Source of the DNA: CAWIJJ01 sp963836405
Lineage (GTDB): Bacteria; Acidobacteriota; Terriglobia; Bryobacterales; Bryobacteraceae
NCBI GenBank assembly: GCA_963836405.1
Contig: CAWIJL010000005.1
Coordinates: 496,001 to 560,000, forward strand
Length of the DNA: 64,000 nt
Direction of reading: 5' to 3'
A program made the translations under genes and the position numbers. This document shows, in pieces, positions 60,714 to 64,000 of the stretch; within the stretch, counting starts at the first letter, position 1, and every line of letters starts with the position of its first letter. The notes below the pieces were generated by a model. The model was not told the DNA's origin and did not search any database. It was given only the letters and a program-made list of their open reading frames with translations.

Positions 60714-62406
60714 TTAGCAGCGGGCGGCAGCGCGCTTCGCCGCGGACCAGTTCTTGCGGCCGAGAATCATGCCGGGATTCAGCGGCCGTCCCTGGGGAGC
60801 GCGGCGCTCATCCCGCCAACTCGTCCACCAGAGCACGGGTCCCAGGGCCTTTGCCGCCACGCGCGCGAGCACGCCGAACTCCCGTTCCAGTTCCTTGCGA
60901 AGCGACCGCACGCGCGCGGCGACTTCGCGGTTGGTGCGGCGGAGGCGGCGTTCCATGGCCCAGAGCGCGGCGGGGTAGGCGTGTTTCAGCATGCGGGCCT
61001 CGCGGTGAATCCGTTCTCTCACGCGTGGGTTCGGATGGTCCTTATGCCGCATCCAGCCCGCGAAAGTCGTGCGGCAGATGCGAAAGAGGCTGGGGCCGTT
61101 GCGCTCGAAATCGCGCTGGAACGCGCTTGCCAGAAAGCTTCGCGATTGCTCGCGCGAAATGGCCGTATGGCGGAAGTTGAACGCGTCCTGGCCGTGGATG
61201 TCGGCCAGGTCCACATCGAGCAACTGGCCCTGCTTTGCCATCTCGCGGTAGAGCGGCGTCCCGGGAACGGGGGTGTACAGCATGAACTGGTGCAGGTCCG
61301 TCTCGTGCGCCACCGCGTGTTCGATCTCGGCCGGCAGATTCTCGGGCGTGTGGTGTTCGAGCCCCAGGATCGTGGATCCAAGGAGCACAATGCCGTGCTC
61401 CCTCAGTTCGGCCGCCAGACGTTTGGTGTCGGCTCCCGCCAGCTTGGCGTACGCCGAATTCGGCGATTCCAGGCCGATCCAAATCGAGGAGATTCCCAAT
61501 TCCACCAATTGCTCATGCCGGTACATCGCGATCGCGTTCGCCGAGGAGAAGATGTGCAGCGTCCAGCTTTTCCCGGCCGCGTTCATGAGGTCGAGCAACT
61601 CGAGCGCGCGGCGTTTTTGCAGCAGAAAATTCTCGTCCATGATGAAAAACGATTGCGTGCCGCGCGAACGTTTCCGCCTCTTCCATCACCCGGAACAGTT
61701 CGGCGCCGGTGGAATACAGGTTCAGTATTTTTCCTTTGCCGCCGAAGAAGGCCGAGGTGGTGCAGAAGTTGCAGCCGAGGGGGCACCCCATGGATGCAAT
61801 GATGGTGGCGGACGAGTCCATCTTGTCGGGAACCCGGACGCCCATGACGCGCAGGTCGAAACCCGAATCGAGCGGCGGATGGCGGACCGGGGCGTTCGGA
61901 TCGTCGCCCAGAAACTCGCGCATCCAGGCGATGCCGTCGCCGCGGACAATGTGATCCGCATCCACCATTTCCGCGATTCCCGGTATGGCGGATACGTGGC
62001 CACCCACAACGATGGTGGAACCGGGAGAAACCTCGCGCACCATCCGGCACATTTCCCGCACTTTTCCTATGTTTACTACGATCGAGGAGATGCCGACGAT
62101 GTCGTACTGGTGGGTCCGCAGTTCGCGCGCGAAATCTTCGCGGGTGGGGAAATCCAGGACCGCGCAGGGCGCCGAGATATTCTCCTGAATCATCAGAATC
62201 CCCCAGGAACGGTGGAACCGGCGGATCGAAAAGGCACCCTGCGCCTTCGTCACCTGATTGTGATACAGCTCCATGGGATTGATGGTCCTGCTGCCGAACT
62301 CGTCATCCTGAGCGTAAGGGCCGAAGACCGAGGACAACAGGACTCGTGCCGCGCCGCCTTTCGGATGCGGCTGCGTTTGATTTGGGTAAACGGAAGGGGC
62401 TGTCAA
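60714..62406 (-). pseudogene. B12-binding radical SAM protein, frameshifted
   Basis: A protein of about 560 residues. TTG 62406 is the likely start. The B12-binding Rossmann part is at residues ~20-180 (ARVLLSSVFGPYAQDDEF, SSIVVNIGKVREMCRMVREV, STIVVGGHVSAIPGIAEMVD). Around residue 207 comes the radical SAM CxxxCxxC (CPLGCNFC). The frame breaks near 61655-61665, where one base is missing: ETFARHA should run to QSFFIMDENFLLQKRR. The rest of the barrel follows: ISSIWIGLESPNSAYAKLAG, and MLYTPVPGTPLYREMAKQGQ. It resembles the radical SAM methyltransferase-like proteins used in hopanoid, tetrapyrrole or antibiotic modification; the substrate is unknown. Confidence 0.82.
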
Positions 62407-62903
62407 GCCTCAGCGTAGCAAGAGAATCCAGATAAAAAGGCCTTTAATATGTCAGAGTTTTGTAATACCTGCATTCCCGGCTGCGTTTTGTCGAATCCCG
62501 GTCCCCTCATGTGAGGTCATGCGACGCTCCCCCGGGCCGCGAGTTTGGATTGGGGCGCGGTGTTAACATGAGCGCCGAAATCCAGTGCAAGACGTAAATT
62601 GTCAACCAAAGTTACAATCTGAAACCACGCCGTAGGGTCTAATTACATTAGTAGGCACGGAGCGGTAAGGCTGTCGCTTCTGTGACCGCGGATCTATGTC
62701 ACCGTCGAGGGGATCTAATGCGTCTATGCCGCCCCGGGCGGGGTAGCGAACAGGCGACCGGCTTGCGCGCCAACCGCATCCCGCGTCTCCAGCCAGCGCC
62801 GGACGCGACAACGGCGGAATATTTCCGAAGGGATAGGCGGCCCCCCCTGGTGGCCGGCCCTCCCACCGATCTATCAACACTGCACGACAGAGAGGACAAA
62901 ATC
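62407..62903. other. Intergenic region upstream of TIGR03118-type gene
   Basis: This 497-base region between divergent genes has short ORFs on the minus strand (62602-62880, 62699-62905) but none with coding character or a ribosome site. A small inverted repeat CTAAT-TAC-ATTAG lies at 62639-62651 and AT-rich tracts at 62430-62460 and 62590-62650. It should hold the promoters of the radical SAM and TIGR03118-type genes. No riboswitch, RNA gene or mobile element was recognised. Confidence 0.4.
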
Positions 62904-64000
62904 ATGAACCTGTTTTATCGGCCCCTGGCGCTCACCGCGCTCATCGCTAATTGCTTCGTCTTCGGGGCGAATGCACAACCCGCGGGCTATCTGGTAACCG
63001 ACCTCGTTGTCAACCGGCAGGTCGGCGCGGTGCCGACCCTGGTGGACAGCTACGGTATCAGGCACATTGCAAAGTTCGTGGACCGGAACCTGGTGAACCC
63101 GTGGGGAATCTCGGAATCGGGAACATCGCCGTTCTGGATCTCGGACGCAGGCCTGTCAACCCTCTACAACACGGCGGGAGCGCCGCAACCGCTGGTGGTT
63201 TCCATCCCGAAACCTTCGGACGTGTTGGGAACTGGCGGGGCGACGACCGGCACCGTCTTCAACAATGTGCCGGCTGCCCAGAAAGCATTCCAGATTTCCG
63301 GCGTGAACAGCAGCGGCGACCCGGTTACGGCGTCGGCCGTTTTCCTGTTCGCCACCGAAGACGGGACGATTTTGGGCTGGAATCCGGGCGTCAACCCGCA
63401 GGGATTCGATCCTGCAAAAGCCGGCCGGTACGCCATCATCGCGGTCGATCACTCACCCGGTGCGTCCTATACGGGTCTGGCCCTGGCCACCGATACCGGC
63501 GGCACGACGCGTCTTTACGCCGCCAATTTAAGCGCTGGCACGGTGGACGTGTTCGACACCAGCTTTCAACAGGTCACGTCGGATGACGCCTTTCGCGAGC
63601 CGCGCGTGCCGAGCGGCTACGGCCCTTTCAACGTGGTGCCGCTCACCGTCCTCGGAAAGACGCGGATGTTCGTGATGTATGCGTTACAGGACGACGATGA
63701 CAATGCAGGCGAGGGGCGCGGGTTTGTCTCGTCGTTCGAACTGGACGGCACCGACCCGCAGATGTTCGCGCAGCATGGTCAGCTCAACGCTCCCTGGGGC
63801 GCGGTGCTGGCACCCCAGGGTTTCGGCGACCTCGGAGGCGCGATCTGGATCGGCAATTTCGGCGATGGCCGCATCAATGCGTACGACGCGTTGACTGGCC
63901 GGTTCATTTCCAAAGTACGGACGCCGGATGGCCTGGCGGTCATCATCGACGGACTCTGGAGCCTCAAGTTCGGCAACGGCGGGAACGGGGGCTCGCTGAA
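62904..64000 (+). CDS. TIGR03118-family protein, 3' truncated by window edge
   Basis: Open to the window end, giving at least 365 residues. ATG 62904 begins a signal peptide (MNLFYRPLALTALIANCFVF, then GANA). Family motifs: YLVTDLVVNRQVGAVPTLVD; VDRNLVNPWGISESGTSPFW; ATEDGTILGWNPGVNPQGF; and GAVLAPQGFGDLGGAIWIGN. The strands suggest a beta-propeller of NHL/lactonase type. TIGR03118 proteins are uncharacterised and frequent in Acidobacteria, Planctomycetes and some Proteobacteria. I found no stop in this frame before 64000. Confidence 0.9.
   Translation, partial: MNLFYRPLALTALIANCFVFGANAQPAGYLVTDLVVNRQVGAVPTLVDSYGIRHIAKFVDRNLVNPWGISESGTSPFWISDAGLSTLYNTAGAPQPLVVSIPKPSDVLGTGGATTGTVFNNVPAAQKAFQISGVNSSGDPVTASAVFLFATEDGTILGWNPGVNPQGFDPAKAGRYAIIAVDHSPGASYTGLALATDTGGTTRLYAANLSAGTVDVFDTSFQQVTSDDAFREPRVPSGYGPFNVVPLTVLGKTRMFVMYALQDDDDNAGEGRGFVSSFELDGTDPQMFAQHGQLNAPWGAVLAPQGFGDLGGAIWIGNFGDGRINAYDALTGRFISKVRTPDGLAVIIDGLWSLKFGNGGNGGSL

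Noticed and set aside
62602..62880. Short ORF in the 62.4-62.9 kb gap
   Set aside because: No ribosome site and no protein-like composition; antisense to the leader of the TIGR03118 gene.

Overview
The window looks like a chromosomal segment of an Acidobacteriota member, probably Solibacter/Bryobacter-like. This is inferred from gene content only: GC-rich DNA, an Oar-type TonB receptor, a DUF1553/DUF1501/PPC gene trio, DUF1684, a TIGR03118-type protein, a PEP-CTERM protein, a Ser/Thr kinase fused to TPRs, and an SMC beginning with TTG. No rRNA, tRNA, CRISPR array, transposase or phage gene was found.

Layout. 1-6.1 kb: end of a TonB-dependent receptor, a small protein with an internal pseudopilin-like helix, a MacB-type permease with a TPR lipoprotein-like partner, and a PEP-CTERM protein. 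6.2-8.9 kb: a haem-type ABC importer (hmuTUV-like) whose first two genes are broken. 9-14 kb: leftward genes for DUF1684, ZapA, a ZapB-like coiled coil, L20 and L35; a PfpI protein; and an aminotransferase-methyltransferase-YraN operon. 14.4-23.3 kb: M28 peptidase, TauE-like exporter, AtuA-like domain, PPC/DUF1501/DUF1553 operon, enoyl-CoA hydratase. 23.3-27.2 kb: an NTF2-like secreted protein, a HigBA pair, an eight-haem cytochrome, an FAD monooxygenase. 27.4-38.7 kb: smc, an ArsR/AHSA1 pair with two operator-like palindromes, zinc-ribbon protein, hydrolase, RND pump, Kef antiporter.

38.9-46.4 kb is the most accessory-looking part. A leftward set (118-aa protein, 558-aa cysteine-rich membrane-active-looking protein, beta-barrel, beta-propeller) diverges from a TIR-TM-ectodomain gene. 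This is the best candidate for an undescribed system. 46.4-54.8 kb holds a FecR/DUF6600 protein, a GYD protein, a large kinase and a Cna_B-type protein; duplicated tails of the first and last of these show an old segmental duplication. 54.9-58.4 kb is potABCD. 58.5-62.4 kb holds a SIR2-like protein and a radical SAM operon. A TIGR03118-type gene runs off the right edge.

A major caveat is that at least twelve genes carry frame breaks, including essential rplT with at least four single-base deletions. They cluster at 6-23 kb and 53-54 kb, with one at 61.6 kb. About 23.3-53 kb appears clean. I read most of them as sequence or assembly errors rather than gene decay, and mark the affected genes individually.
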